64,000 nucleotides of DNA from JAHEJA01 sp965657215 (GTDB lineage Bacteria; Pseudomonadota; Alphaproteobacteria; Rhodobacterales; Rhodobacteraceae), in contig CBFHNR010000009.1 of NCBI GenBank assembly GCA_965657215.1, forward strand, positions 1 through 64,000. The letters are read 5' to 3'. A program made the translations under genes and the position numbers. The notes below the pieces were generated by a model. It was not told where the DNA came from and ran no database searches. It saw only the letters and a program-made list of their open reading frames with translations. Shown here piece by piece: positions 1 to 7,597 of the stretch (position 1 is the first letter of the stretch; each line of letters begins with the position of its first letter).

Positions 1-77
1 CAGTTTGTCACAGTTGAGCGGTGTTTATAGACCCCTTGGACACCATCAAAACATTTGTTTTCCGATACAATTTCCAT
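1..77 (-). CDS. fghA: S-formylglutathione hydrolase, N-terminal fragment (cut by window edge)
   Basis: The reverse strand reads ATG at 77-75 and stays open to the left edge, giving MEIVSENKCFDGVQGVYKHR and five more residues. That matches the N-terminus of S-formylglutathione hydrolases, which start Met-(Lys/Glu)-x-(Val/Ile)-Ser-Glu, then a Phe-x-Gly-x-Gln-x-Val-Tyr-x-His block. AAGGAG lies seven bases upstream (85-90), a strong ribosome binding site. The enzyme hydrolyses S-formylglutathione to formate and glutathione, the step after class III alcohol dehydrogenase, which is encoded 3 kb away on the same strand. Only 25 codons are visible, so the serine hydrolase residues cannot be checked; the call rests on the N-terminus and the context. 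Confidence 0.72.
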   Translation of the reverse strand, partial: MEIVSENKCFDGVQGVYKHRSTVTN

Positions 78-179
78 AAGCTGGCTCCTTTTTTGGTTGC
101 GTCTTGGCTAACGCATTGATCTAGTCTCTGGCAAGGAGAGAATGCGACATTCTGGCAAACTAGCAAATTTGGGGTAATA

Positions 180-1097
180 ATGGATCATACAGATTTTCTA
201 CGAACCCTATCCCCCGATATCAAACACAGGCTGACCCAAAAATCAGACAGGAAAGGTCTGTCTCACCTTATTGGACATCTCACACTGATTGCGGTGCTTG
301 CCGTCTGGGTTGGGATGGGCCTTTGGGCATGGCAAATCATGCTCATCCCTCTTGGCATCGCTTGGGCCTTTTTGTTTACCTTGCAGCATGAATGCACCCA
401 TGACACGCCCTTTGCCTCAACCCGCTTGACGACGCTCATTGGGCATCTCTGTGCCGTCGTTTTGGTCCAGCCCTTTCTCTGGTTTCGCTATTTCCATATG
501 GCGCATCACCGATTTACCAATATTGCAGGCAAGGACCCTGAGCTGGACGGGGCGACACAGCCAGACACATGGGGACAGTTTGCTTATCATCTGTCCTGCA
601 TCGGCTATTGGATCGCGAAATGGAAGGTTCTGTTTATCACCGCGTTTGGACCCATTGATGCCACCTATATTCCAACCCGTGCAAAGGCACGCATCCGTCG
701 AGAAGCCCGCATTTTATTAACCGTCTATATTGGCTTAGTGGCGGTGATGAGTGTCTGGCCAATCCTATTTTGGATATGGTTGCTTCCTCTCGTGTTCGGC
801 TTTCCAGTCTTGCGATTATACTTGCTCGCAGAACATGGCCGCTGTCCCAAAGTCGCAAATATGTTCGAAAACACACGGACCACGCTCACCAACAAAGCTA
901 TCCGTTTTTTGGCGTGGAACATGCCCTATCACGCAGAACACCACATTTTCCCGACGGTCCCTTTTCATGCTCTGCCAGAGTTTCATCAACAGGTCGGCGC
1001 GCAGTTACAAGAAGTCTCGCATGGATATCACGCCTTTGCTCAAGACTATGTTGCTGAGTTTGAGCCCTCTAATAAAGTTGAGACACCCAAGCAATAA
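180..1097 (+). CDS. Membrane fatty acid desaturase
   Basis: This is a 305-residue integral membrane di-iron desaturase of the fatty acid desaturase superfamily. All three histidine boxes are visible: HECTH at 70-74, HMAHH at 106-110 and HAEHH at 251-255. Hydrophobic segments lie at about 30-70, 80-102 and 178-215. Such enzymes insert a double bond or a hydroxyl into an acyl chain or a related lipid; the exact substrate (phospholipid acyl chain, carotenoid or other) cannot be told from sequence. GGGGTAATA precedes the ATG. The 3' end overlaps the converging permease gene by 29 bases, so the two transcripts are antisense at their ends. Confidence 0.85.
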   Translation: MDHTDFLRTLSPDIKHRLTQKSDRKGLSHLIGHLTLIAVLAVWVGMGLWAWQIMLIPLGIAWAFLFTLQHECTHDTPFASTRLTTLIGHLCAVVLVQPFLWFRYFHMAHHRFTNIAGKDPELDGATQPDTWGQFAYHLSCIGYWIAKWKVLFITAFGPIDATYIPTRAKARIRREARILLTVYIGLVAVMSVWPILFWIWLLPLVFGFPVLRLYLLAEHGRCPKVANMFENTRTTLTNKAIRFLAWNMPYHAEHHIFPTVPFHALPEFHQQVGAQLQEVSHGYHAFAQDYVAEFEPSNKVETPKQ

Positions 1098-2001
1098 TCA
1101 GGGACACGGTCACAATGCTCAGAGCGGTAGAAATCAGAATTGAAGCTGACACACGCTGAGGTGCGACCCCGTAATGTTGGGCGATCATGTAAATATTTCC
1201 CGCAACAGGCAAGGCCGCTGCCGCAATCATCACAGCGGCGGCATAAGGATCAACGTCGAATAAATAGAGCGCCGCAATCGCGACCGCCGCAGGATGCAGC
1301 ACAAGTTTACAAAATGACAGCCAGGCGGCCACTTCGACACGTTCTGCCGATTTTGATGCCAAAGACGCGCCAATGGCAAATAATGCCCCAGGCGTTGCCG
1401 CATCCCCCAAGATCGTCACAAAATCATTCAGCGGTCCTGGAATGGGCGTCCCAGACGCGGACCATGTCAAACCCAATACAATCGAGACAATCATCGGGTT
1501 TTTGATCAGACCCATGCCCAAAGTCTTGAATATTCCCAAACTCATACGCCCGTCTCTCGAGCCTACAATAAGCATGACCACCAATGAGCCGAAAATGATG
1601 AGATCGACAGCAAGAACCATCATAACGAGACCAACGGCTCCGTCGCCAAACAAAAGAGCCAACATAGGAAGACCCAAGAAACCAACATTGCCGATCACCG
1701 CACATTGCGCCTCTATCGCCGCCTCGTCGGTTGGCTTTTTGCGCAAAATAGCCACTGCTGTTGCGATGAGATAAACGAAAAACGTGGCGCTGAAATAGGC
1801 CAACATAAAATTCAGATCAAACAAATCGCCCAGACTGAGATTTGCCGAGAAGCGAAAAATCATAGCTGAGAGGGCGAAATAAAAGACAAATTTTGTAAGA
1901 TATGCCGTCGCCTCGGTCGAGAAAAAGCGCGTTACACCCGCTCCGTAACCGAGTGCTATAATTGCGAAAAAGGGCAAAGTTTGCAAAAAGATGTCTAACA
2001 T
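1069..2001 (-). CDS. AEC-family (auxin efflux carrier-like) permease
   Basis: A hydrophobic 310-residue protein with about ten membrane segments in two halves, of the AEC/malonate-type transporter family. The N-terminus (LPFFAIIALGYGAG) and the conserved NVGFLGLPM segment, about residues 105-115, are family hallmarks. These secondary carriers move small organic acids or amino acids; the substrate here is unknown. I take the ATG at 2001; an in-frame TTG two codons upstream is possible and neither has a strong ribosome binding site. The gene converges on the desaturase, overlapping it by 29 bases. Confidence 0.82.
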   Translation of the reverse strand: MLDIFLQTLPFFAIIALGYGAGVTRFFSTEATAYLTKFVFYFALSAMIFRFSANLSLGDLFDLNFMLAYFSATFFVYLIATAVAILRKKPTDEAAIEAQCAVIGNVGFLGLPMLALLFGDGAVGLVMMVLAVDLIIFGSLVVMLIVGSRDGRMSLGIFKTLGMGLIKNPMIVSIVLGLTWSASGTPIPGPLNDFVTILGDAATPGALFAIGASLASKSAERVEVAAWLSFCKLVLHPAAVAIAALYLFDVDPYAAAVMIAAAALPVAGNIYMIAQHYGVAPQRVSASILISTALSIVTVSLIIAWVSQLY

Positions 2002-2041
2002 AGCCAAGCTGTATCATGCGTATCTATGAGGTCAAATGAAT

Positions 2042-2107
2042 AAAGGGGGCGATGCCCCCTATTGGCTTTGCCAATTCACCCCTTGAGTATTTGTGCAAAG
2101 ATGAAGA
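2042..2107 (-). repeat. 3'-end module, copy 1 (double hairpin downstream of mbfA)
   Basis: Begins one base after the mbfA stop codon. Read on the minus strand it has the core CTTCATCTTTG, then AAATACTC, then AAGGGG, a TTGGC/GCCAA hairpin and a GGGGGC-atc-GCCCCC hairpin followed by TTT. The same core recurs in the same position relative to stop codons at 4351-4418 and 6627-6669. The second hairpin with its T-run is a plausible intrinsic terminator. Confidence 0.7.
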
Positions 2108-2108
2108 C

Positions 2109-3071
2109 CTAACCATTGCCAATAATGACACCTGCGGCAAACACCAAAGCCCCGCCAACGACCACCTGAAGGGCCGCCCGCCAAAACGGTGTTTTCATGT
2201 ATTTGTTTTGAATCCATGCGATCGCCCAGAGTTCGATGAAAACCACCAGAATAGCAACGGATGTCGCGGTCCAAAAATCGGGTATCAAATATGGGAGAGC
2301 GTGCCCCAAACCACCCACGGTGGTCATGACACCCGCGGCCAATCCCCGTTTTATTGGAGATCCCCGACCAGAAATGGTGCCATCATCGCTTGCCGCTTCG
2401 GTAAAGCCCATGGAAATACCCGCCCCAGTTGAGGCCGCCAAACCAACGAGAAAGGTTGTCTTTGTGTCTTGGGTGGCAAAGGCCGTGGCGAAAATCGGGG
2501 CAAGGGTTGAGACAGATCCATCCATGAGACCTGCTAAACCTGGCTGAACCCATGTCAAAATGAATTGGCGTTCTGCCTTTGCATCGAGCGGTTCTGTGCT
2601 GTGTTGGCGTTGAAACCTGTGCGCCGTTTCTAGGTCTTGAGCAGCTGTTGCAGAGTAGTCCCCAAAGAGGCTGCGGGTCTTAATGTCCTTTACCTGAGAC
2701 GTGGCGCGATAATTAATGTCTAGAGCAGACTGCTCCATATCGATGAGCAATGTATACAGGTCATCACTGTCGTTTAGGCGGGAGGCTTTCGGAGTTACAG
2801 GGTTGGACAGGCCGCGTATTTGGGCCCCTTTAGTCTGTGGTAAGACATCGCCAAAATGAGTGCGATAGTGGTCAAGCAGGTGCCGACGTCGGGCGTCGCT
2901 TTGTTCAGCACGGCACACTAAGTGATCTAATACATCAGCTGGCAGATCCCGTAGTTTAGAAGCCGCGATGCGCAGGTTATATGCATTGCTTTCTTCCATC
3001 GAAATCGCCAATGTGATCAAATCCGGATCAGAGAGCCCAGAAATATGGCGGCGAGAGGTATAGAAAGACAT
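2109..3071 (-). CDS. mbfA: Membrane-bound ferritin-like/VIT iron exporter
   Basis: A 320-residue fusion of an N-terminal ferritin-like (erythrin) domain and a C-terminal VIT/CCC1-type membrane domain, the architecture of MbfA. Candidate metal-site residues in the first part are E26/E27, E56 and H64, E113, and E148/H151. The membrane part (about 175-320) begins GLMDGSVSTL and carries the GFTEAASDDG loop at 222-231. MbfA proteins of rhizobia export Fe(II) and protect against iron overload and peroxide, and are repressed by Irr. An Irr-type palindrome overlaps the likely promoter and reaches the start codon, which fits. The ribosome binding site is weak (AGGGTG) and lies inside that palindrome. 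Confidence 0.85.
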   Translation of the reverse strand: MSFYTSRRHISGLSDPDLITLAISMEESNAYNLRIAASKLRDLPADVLDHLVCRAEQSDARRRHLLDHYRTHFGDVLPQTKGAQIRGLSNPVTPKASRLNDSDDLYTLLIDMEQSALDINYRATSQVKDIKTRSLFGDYSATAAQDLETAHRFQRQHSTEPLDAKAERQFILTWVQPGLAGLMDGSVSTLAPIFATAFATQDTKTTFLVGLAASTGAGISMGFTEAASDDGTISGRGSPIKRGLAAGVMTTVGGLGHALPYLIPDFWTATSVAILVVFIELWAIAWIQNKYMKTPFWRAALQVVVGGALVFAAGVIIGNG

Positions 3072-3114
3072 GAGAGCACCCTAGATTAGAATGATTCTAA
3101 ATTAGGGTGCTCTC
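3072..3114. promoter_or_regulatory. 43-bp dyad with Irr-type iron control element upstream of mbfA
   Basis: The core ATTAGAA-TGA-TTCTAAA (3085-3101) matches the TTAGAA-N3-TTCTAA form of the rhizobial/rhodobacterial iron control element bound by Irr. Outer arms GAGAGCACCCT (3072-3082) and AGGGTGCTCTC (3104-3114) are perfectly complementary and share the same centre, base 3093. The full 43-bp dyad has two mismatched pairs. It directly abuts the mbfA start codon and covers the -10 element and the weak ribosome binding site. Confidence 0.75.
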
Positions 3115-3127
3115 GCGATTTTGACAA
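3099..3127 (-). promoter_or_regulatory. Probable mbfA promoter
   Basis: On the minus strand TTGTCA (3127-3122), 17 bases, then TAATTT (3104-3099) form a sigma-70-like promoter. The -10 box overlaps the Irr-type core, so bound Irr would block transcription. Initiation is expected near 3092, giving a leader of about 20 nt. Confidence 0.55.
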
Positions 3128-3160
3128 GGGGATGACCCCTTAATTGTTCTTGATCAGTTC

Positions 3161-4273
3161 TTAGTAGACGACGACGCTTCGAATACTTTCGCCTGAGTGC
3201 ATAAGATCAAAACCTTTGTTGATGTCATCCAAGCTCAAGGTATGTGTGATCATTGGATCGATTTCGATTTTGCCATCCATGTACCAATCAACGATCTGCG
3301 GCACATCTGTGCGGCCTCTTGCCCCGCCAAAGGCCGTTCCACGCCAGACCCGGCCCGTTACCAATTGGAAGGGACGCGTGGCGATTTCAGCCCCAGCAGG
3401 CGCCACTCCGATGATGATGCTTTCGCCCCATCCTTTGTGGGCCGCTTCTAGGGCAGTGCGCATAACTTGAACATTGCCAGTCGCATCAAAGGTGTAATCA
3501 GCGCCGCCTTTGGTTAGGTTCACGAGATAGGGCACGAGATCACCGTCGACCTCTGACGGGTTCACGAAATCTGTCATGCCAAAACGCTCGGCCATTGCCT
3601 TTTTGTCGTTGTTGAGATCGACACCGACAATTTGATCGGCGCCTGCCAAACGGAGACCTTGGATCACATTCAGGCCGATGCCGCCCAAGCCAAAGACGAT
3701 TGCGCGGCTGCCTATTTCGACCTTGGCCGTATTGATGACCGCACCGATCCCTGTTGTCACGCCACAGCCGATATAACACACCTTATCGAACGGAGCATCA
3801 GGGCGAATTTTTGCAAGGGCGATTTCGGGTAAAACAGTGTGGTTTGAGAATGTCGAACAGCCCATGTAGTGAAGAATTGGTGTGCCATCCAGCATGCTGA
3901 AACGGCTTGTCCCATCGGGCATCACGCCGCGACCTTGCGTTTCGCGGATCGACTGACAAAGGTTTGTTTTTGGATGCAAACAGTATTCACATTCACGGCA
4001 CTCAGGTGTGTAGAGTGGGATAACATGATCCCCTACTTTTAGGTCTTTGACGCCTGGTCCAACTTCGACAACAACGCCTGCGCCTTCGTGTCCGAGAATG
4101 GCCGGGAACATGCCTTCGGGATCAGCGCCAGACAAGGTGAATTCATCTGTGTGACAGATACCTGTTGCCTTGATTTCAACCAAGACTTCGCCTTCTTTTG
4201 GGCCATCTAGGTTCACTTCCATGATTTCTAATGGCTTGCCAGCTTCGATGGCAACGGCTGCACGTGTGCGCAT
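3161..4273 (-). CDS. adhI: S-(hydroxymethyl)glutathione dehydrogenase / class III alcohol dehydrogenase
   Basis: A 370-residue zinc-dependent medium-chain dehydrogenase that oxidises S-hydroxymethylglutathione, formed from formaldehyde and glutathione, to S-formylglutathione with NAD+; it also reduces S-nitrosoglutathione. Visible features are the catalytic zinc ligand region GICHTDE, the GHEGAG motif, the structural zinc cluster CxxCxxC-N7-C in CRECEYC...NLC, and the GLGGIG coenzyme loop. The start is the ATG at 4273 with GGGAGA eight bases upstream. The reading frame stays open upstream to 4387 but runs into the repeat at 4351-4418, so I reject the longer form. Its partner fghA lies 3 kb downstream, separated by unrelated genes. 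Confidence 0.93.
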   Translation of the reverse strand: MRTRAAVAIEAGKPLEIMEVNLDGPKEGEVLVEIKATGICHTDEFTLSGADPEGMFPAILGHEGAGVVVEVGPGVKDLKVGDHVIPLYTPECRECEYCLHPKTNLCQSIRETQGRGVMPDGTSRFSMLDGTPILHYMGCSTFSNHTVLPEIALAKIRPDAPFDKVCYIGCGVTTGIGAVINTAKVEIGSRAIVFGLGGIGLNVIQGLRLAGADQIVGVDLNNDKKAMAERFGMTDFVNPSEVDGDLVPYLVNLTKGGADYTFDATGNVQVMRTALEAAHKGWGESIIIGVAPAGAEIATRPFQLVTGRVWRGTAFGGARGRTDVPQIVDWYMDGKIEIDPMITHTLSLDDINKGFDLMHSGESIRSVVVY

Positions 4274-4350
4274 AGTGCTCTCCCTTTTTGATTTAGTCGG
4301 ACTTTGGCCCAGATTTAGCTGCGGGGCAATATTGTTTGTGGGCTGGATTG

Positions 4351-4418
4351 AAAAAAGGGGGCGATGCCCCCTCTTGGCGAAAGCCAATTCACCCCTTGAG
4401 TATTTTTACAAAGCTGAA
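4351..4418 (-). repeat. 3'-end module, copy 2 (terminator of the cytochrome gene)
   Basis: Starts one base after the cytochrome c stop codon. On the minus strand it reads TTTCAGCTTTG, AAAATACTC, AAGGGG, a TTGGC-tttc-GCCAA hairpin, then GGGGGC-atc-GCCCCC followed by six T. The last part is a textbook intrinsic terminator. It is closely similar to copy 1 at 2042-2107. Confidence 0.75.
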
Positions 4419-4419
4419 A

Positions 4420-4854
4420 TTATTTTTTCATGCGGTATTGTTTATGGCATGCGCTACAGGTGCCGCCAATATTGCCCATGCCGGCGCGAATTCCATCAAG
4501 GGATGAGACATCTGTGCCTTCGAGCATGAAGCTAAAATCATCCGCTTTTTCAACGAAGTCATCCCAATTGGCCCAAATCGCAGGAAGTGATTCCGATTTT
4601 GGATCTGTTTCATTTGCCTCAAAGGTGGGCGCAATTTGTTCGCTCGCGGCCTTGAGTGACGCCAGAGCAGCCTCAGCTTGAGCGGCATCAAAGGCAACAG
4701 CCCCTTTGGCCATACCGCCGAGAACACCCATGCCATCTTTGATGACCTGCATATTTTTCATACGCTCAATGACGGCTTGGTTTTTGACGCCCTCATGCCC
4801 CACAACAGGAGTGGCTGCCGCGAAGAGTAAACTAAGTGCTATAATCTTTTTCAT
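4420..4854 (-). CDS. Cytochrome c'/c556-type periplasmic haem protein
   Basis: A 144-residue precursor with a signal peptide (about 1-19, MKKIIALSLLFAAATPVVG) and one haem site, CSACH at 133-137, near the C-terminus. A C-terminal CxxCH in a four-helix-bundle-sized protein is the mark of the cytochrome c' / c556 family. The helix-one residues M32 and M35 could supply an axial Met, which would make it a low-spin c556 rather than a five-coordinate c'; this cannot be settled by reading. AAGGA lies nine bases before the ATG. It diverges from imuB and ends at a strong terminator module. Confidence 0.82.
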   Translation of the reverse strand: MKKIIALSLLFAAATPVVGHEGVKNQAVIERMKNMQVIKDGMGVLGGMAKGAVAFDAAQAEAALASLKAASEQIAPTFEANETDPKSESLPAIWANWDDFVEKADDFSFMLEGTDVSSLDGIRAGMGNIGGTCSACHKQYRMKK

Positions 4855-4900
4855 AAATCTAATCCTTTTTTCTTTTCATGCTCGCTCAGGTTATTGGTTT

Positions 4901-4928
4901 TTGCAAGTCACAAGTTTATGTATAAAAT
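4901..4928 (+). promoter_or_regulatory. Probable imuB promoter
   Basis: TTGCAA (4901-4906), 16 bases, then TAAAAT (4923-4928). Initiation would fall inside or just after the SOS box at 4931-4945, a sound place for repression. Confidence 0.4.
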
Positions 4929-4930
4929 TA

Positions 4931-4945
4931 GAACAAAATAGGAAC
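4931..4945. promoter_or_regulatory. LexA/SOS box of imuB
   Basis: GAAC-AAAATAG-GAAC is a perfect match to the alphaproteobacterial LexA operator GTTC-N7-GTTC read on the other strand. It lies 11 bases before the imuB ATG and just downstream of the likely -10 box. Confidence 0.85.
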
Positions 4946-4956
4946 ATATAGAATCG

Positions 4957-6612
4957 ATGCCCCATCGACGGATCATATCATTGTGGTTTCCACGGCTCGG
5001 CGTGGAGCGCGTTTTGCGTCAGCGGCGCGATGGGTTTGATGGTCCTATGGCGATTGTGCAGGATCAAAATCAGATGCAAATCGTGTCCTCCTTGACGCCT
5101 GCCGCCGAAGCAGCGGGGCTCCGTGTGGGGCAACCCTTGCGAGACGCCCAAGCGATGTGTCCAGAGCTCATCACACGCTTGCGCAATCCTCAAGCGGAAC
5201 TCGCCTTTTTGCGCAGCCTCGCACGGTGGGCGGGCAAATTCACCCCGTGGGTCGGGATTGATGCCCCCTCGGGTTTGACGTTGGACATCACTGGCTGTGC
5301 ACATCTCTTTGGGTCCGAAGAGGGATTGGTAGAGGCTATGTGTGACGACTGTCAGTCCCTTGGGGTCAGCGTCTATGCAGGATGTGCAGATACGGTTGGT
5401 GCAGCTTGGGCTTTGGCGCGATATTCTGGGCAAACGGCGCAGAGCCATCGCTCTGGCGATGCGATTGATCAAGAAGCCCGCGCAACACGGTCGCGCGCGG
5501 TGAAGCGGCGCAATTGGGAACGCGGGGGCGTGCGTCCAACGGTCAAGGTCGCAAAAGAACGTGTCCATTTTATTGCCCCCTCTGGTGCAGCGCATGATCA
5601 GCTCAAAGATCTACCCATTGCGGCCTTGCGATTAGACAGTGCAATCGTTGAGCAATTATCACGATTAGGATTGCGGCGTATTGGTGATTTAGCAGGCCAA
5701 CCCCGCGCAGGACTGGCGCGCCGATTTGGCAAAGAGTTGGTCTTGAGGTTAGATCAAGCAATGGGAAGCACACCCGAACCTGTGTCCCCGATAAAGGATA
5801 TTCCGCATTTCGGGGTCCGAATGGGGTTTCCTGATCCTATCGGCCTGCACGAGGATATTATCGCAGCACTTGATCGGCTACTGCCGCGATTGTGCGACAA
5901 GCTTACGCTACATTCCAAGGGCGCACGACGGGTCCGTGTTCAGGGATTTTGCGCCGATGACACGATGAGCTCGATTGATGTCGGCTTGGCAAAAGCCAGC
6001 GACGATCCCGAGCGCATTCGACCTTTGCTCATTTTGAAACTGGACGAGTTGGATGTTGGGTTTGGATTAGACGTTCTCAGGCTTGAGGCCTATGTCACAG
6101 AGCCGCTCTATCAGAGGGAAATGACAGGTCACCTAGAGGCAGGGGCACGTGTGAAAGCGGGATTACAGCAAGAAAACGCTGTTTTGGATTTGATTGGACG
6201 ATTGGGCGCGCGGTTGGGGATGGATGCCATTACGCGCCTTCATCCTGCGCAAAGCCATATCCCTGAAAAGACATATAATGTTTTATCCGCAGCGTGGTCA
6301 GAGCCCTGTGAGGATTGGTCAGATCATCATAAAATACGACCCACTGTTATGTGGCCCGTTGAACTTATCCAAGCTCCCGAAAACCCCACTCCCCCGTCAC
6401 AGTTTGTCTGGCGTGGCCGCAAGTTAGAAATAGAAAGTGCCGTTGGTCCAGAACGCATCGCCCCAGAATGGTGGTTAGACGATCCCAATTGGCGCAGCGG
6501 TGTGCGGGATTATTGGCGCGTCACCTGTAAGAACGGCGATCAACTTTGGCTTTTCTTTGCTTATGGGGCGACGATGTCGGGCGGCTGGTTTTGCCAAGGA
6601 CAATTTGGATAG
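4957..6612 (+). CDS. imuB: ImuB, catalytically inactive Y-family polymerase of the mutasome
   Basis: A 551-residue Y-family polymerase homologue. Where active DinB/UmuC enzymes carry the first catalytic Asp, this has SLWFPRL (8-14), the ImuB signature, so it should lack polymerase activity. DITGCAHLFG (110-119) and the C-terminal block with PERIAPEWW are also typical of ImuB. In the known system ImuB recruits DnaE2 and the beta clamp, with ImuA, for damage-induced mutagenesis. A perfect LexA box sits just upstream. imuA and dnaE2, usually in the same operon, are absent here; the next gene downstream is on the other strand, so imuB is transcribed alone. Confidence 0.88.
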   Translation: MPHRRIISLWFPRLGVERVLRQRRDGFDGPMAIVQDQNQMQIVSSLTPAAEAAGLRVGQPLRDAQAMCPELITRLRNPQAELAFLRSLARWAGKFTPWVGIDAPSGLTLDITGCAHLFGSEEGLVEAMCDDCQSLGVSVYAGCADTVGAAWALARYSGQTAQSHRSGDAIDQEARATRSRAVKRRNWERGGVRPTVKVAKERVHFIAPSGAAHDQLKDLPIAALRLDSAIVEQLSRLGLRRIGDLAGQPRAGLARRFGKELVLRLDQAMGSTPEPVSPIKDIPHFGVRMGFPDPIGLHEDIIAALDRLLPRLCDKLTLHSKGARRVRVQGFCADDTMSSIDVGLAKASDDPERIRPLLILKLDELDVGFGLDVLRLEAYVTEPLYQREMTGHLEAGARVKAGLQQENAVLDLIGRLGARLGMDAITRLHPAQSHIPEKTYNVLSAAWSEPCEDWSDHHKIRPTVMWPVELIQAPENPTPPSQFVWRGRKLEIESAVGPERIAPEWWLDDPNWRSGVRDYWRVTCKNGDQLWLFFAYGATMSGGWFCQGQFG

Positions 6613-6626
6613 GGCATGTCATCCAT

Positions 6627-6669
6627 GAGAAAACGCCTTCGGCGAGAGTATTTTGGCAAAGATGAAGAC
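6627..6669 (-). repeat. 3'-end module, copy 3 (downstream of allE)
   Basis: Begins five bases after the allE stop. On the minus strand it reads GTCTTCATCTTTG, CCAAAATACTC, then CGCC-gaa-GGCG followed by TTTT. It shares the core of the copies at 2042-2107 and 4351-4418 but has a different, shorter terminator hairpin and lacks the TTGGC/GCCAA hairpin. Confidence 0.65.
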
Positions 6670-6674
6670 TATCC

Positions 6675-7499
6675 TCAAAAAGGAAGCTTCATGTGGCGGT
6701 TCACATCTTTGTAAAGAAGGTAGCGAAATTTACCGGGACCGCCCGCATAGCAGGCTTGGGGGCAAAAGGCGCGTAGCCACATATAGTCCCCTGCTTCGAC
6801 TTCGACCCAGTCTTGGTTCAAGCGATAGACGGCTTTGCCCTCTAGGACATAGAGGCCATGCTCCATAACATGCGTTTCCGCAAAGGGGATAACGGCACCG
6901 GGTTCAAAGGTGACAATATTCACATGCATATCGTGGCGCAAATCCGTCGGGTCCACAAAGCGAGAGGTCGCCCATTTTCCATCTGTTCCGGGCATTGGGG
7001 TCGGAGGAACAAGAGATTCATGCGTGACAAAGGCCTCTGGATGATCAAGCCCATCGACGGCTTCGTATGCTTTGCGCACCCAGTGGAATGTGGCCACAGC
7101 ATCAGAGCGGTTAAAAATTTCCCATGTTTGACCCGCTGGAATATAGGCATAGCCCCCCGTTTCCAAAACATGCTGTGTCCCATCCAAAGACAGCTCAACC
7201 GTTCCAGAGACAACAAACACAACACCTTGGGCAGCCATGTTTGTCTCAGGCCGATTGCTTCCGCCCTGTGGATCAAGTTCAACGATATATTGGCTAAAGG
7301 TTTCCGCAAACCCAGACAAAGGCCGCGACAACACCCACATGCGCATACCTGTCCAAAACGGCAGGTAAGACGTCACAATATCCGTATATGTCCCTTTGGG
7401 GATAACGGCATAAGCCTCTGTGAACATTGCCCGATCCGTGAGCAACTGTGTCTGAGGTGGCAGCCCACCCTTGGGCGCATAGTAGGGGGTATCTGACAT
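6675..7499 (-). CDS. allE: (S)-ureidoglycine aminohydrolase
   Basis: A 274-residue bicupin that hydrolyses (S)-ureidoglycine to (S)-ureidoglycolate and ammonia in the allantoin branch of purine breakdown. The C-terminal cupin holds the expected manganese ligands: E208, H210 and H214 in AETHVMEHG, and Q248 in CPQAC. The first cupin (about 65-140) lacks a full ligand set, as in the family. GGGACC precedes the ATG. No other purine catabolic genes are in the window, so the pathway must be completed elsewhere. Transcription probably ends at the terminator module that follows. Confidence 0.87.
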   Translation of the reverse strand: MSDTPYYAPKGGLPPQTQLLTDRAMFTEAYAVIPKGTYTDIVTSYLPFWTGMRMWVLSRPLSGFAETFSQYIVELDPQGGSNRPETNMAAQGVVFVVSGTVELSLDGTQHVLETGGYAYIPAGQTWEIFNRSDAVATFHWVRKAYEAVDGLDHPEAFVTHESLVPPTPMPGTDGKWATSRFVDPTDLRHDMHVNIVTFEPGAVIPFAETHVMEHGLYVLEGKAVYRLNQDWVEVEAGDYMWLRAFCPQACYAGGPGKFRYLLYKDVNRHMKLPF

Positions 7500-7597
7500 G
7501 GTTGGTCCCTTGTAAGCTTTACACCAGAGGTAACGCCACTCTGCCGACTTTCATAGATGCGGCTACGCCACAAAGACTATCTTGGGAAATTTGAAAA

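Noticed and set aside
4274..4387. Upstream extension of the class III alcohol dehydrogenase frame
   Set aside because: It runs into the repeat module at 4351-4418, adds 38 residues absent from the family, and lacks a ribosome site; the ATG at 4273 has one.
4978..5595. Minus-strand frame of 205 codons inside imuB
   Set aside because: Lies wholly within a well-supported gene, shows no family motif and is rich in Arg/Cys as expected of an antisense shadow.
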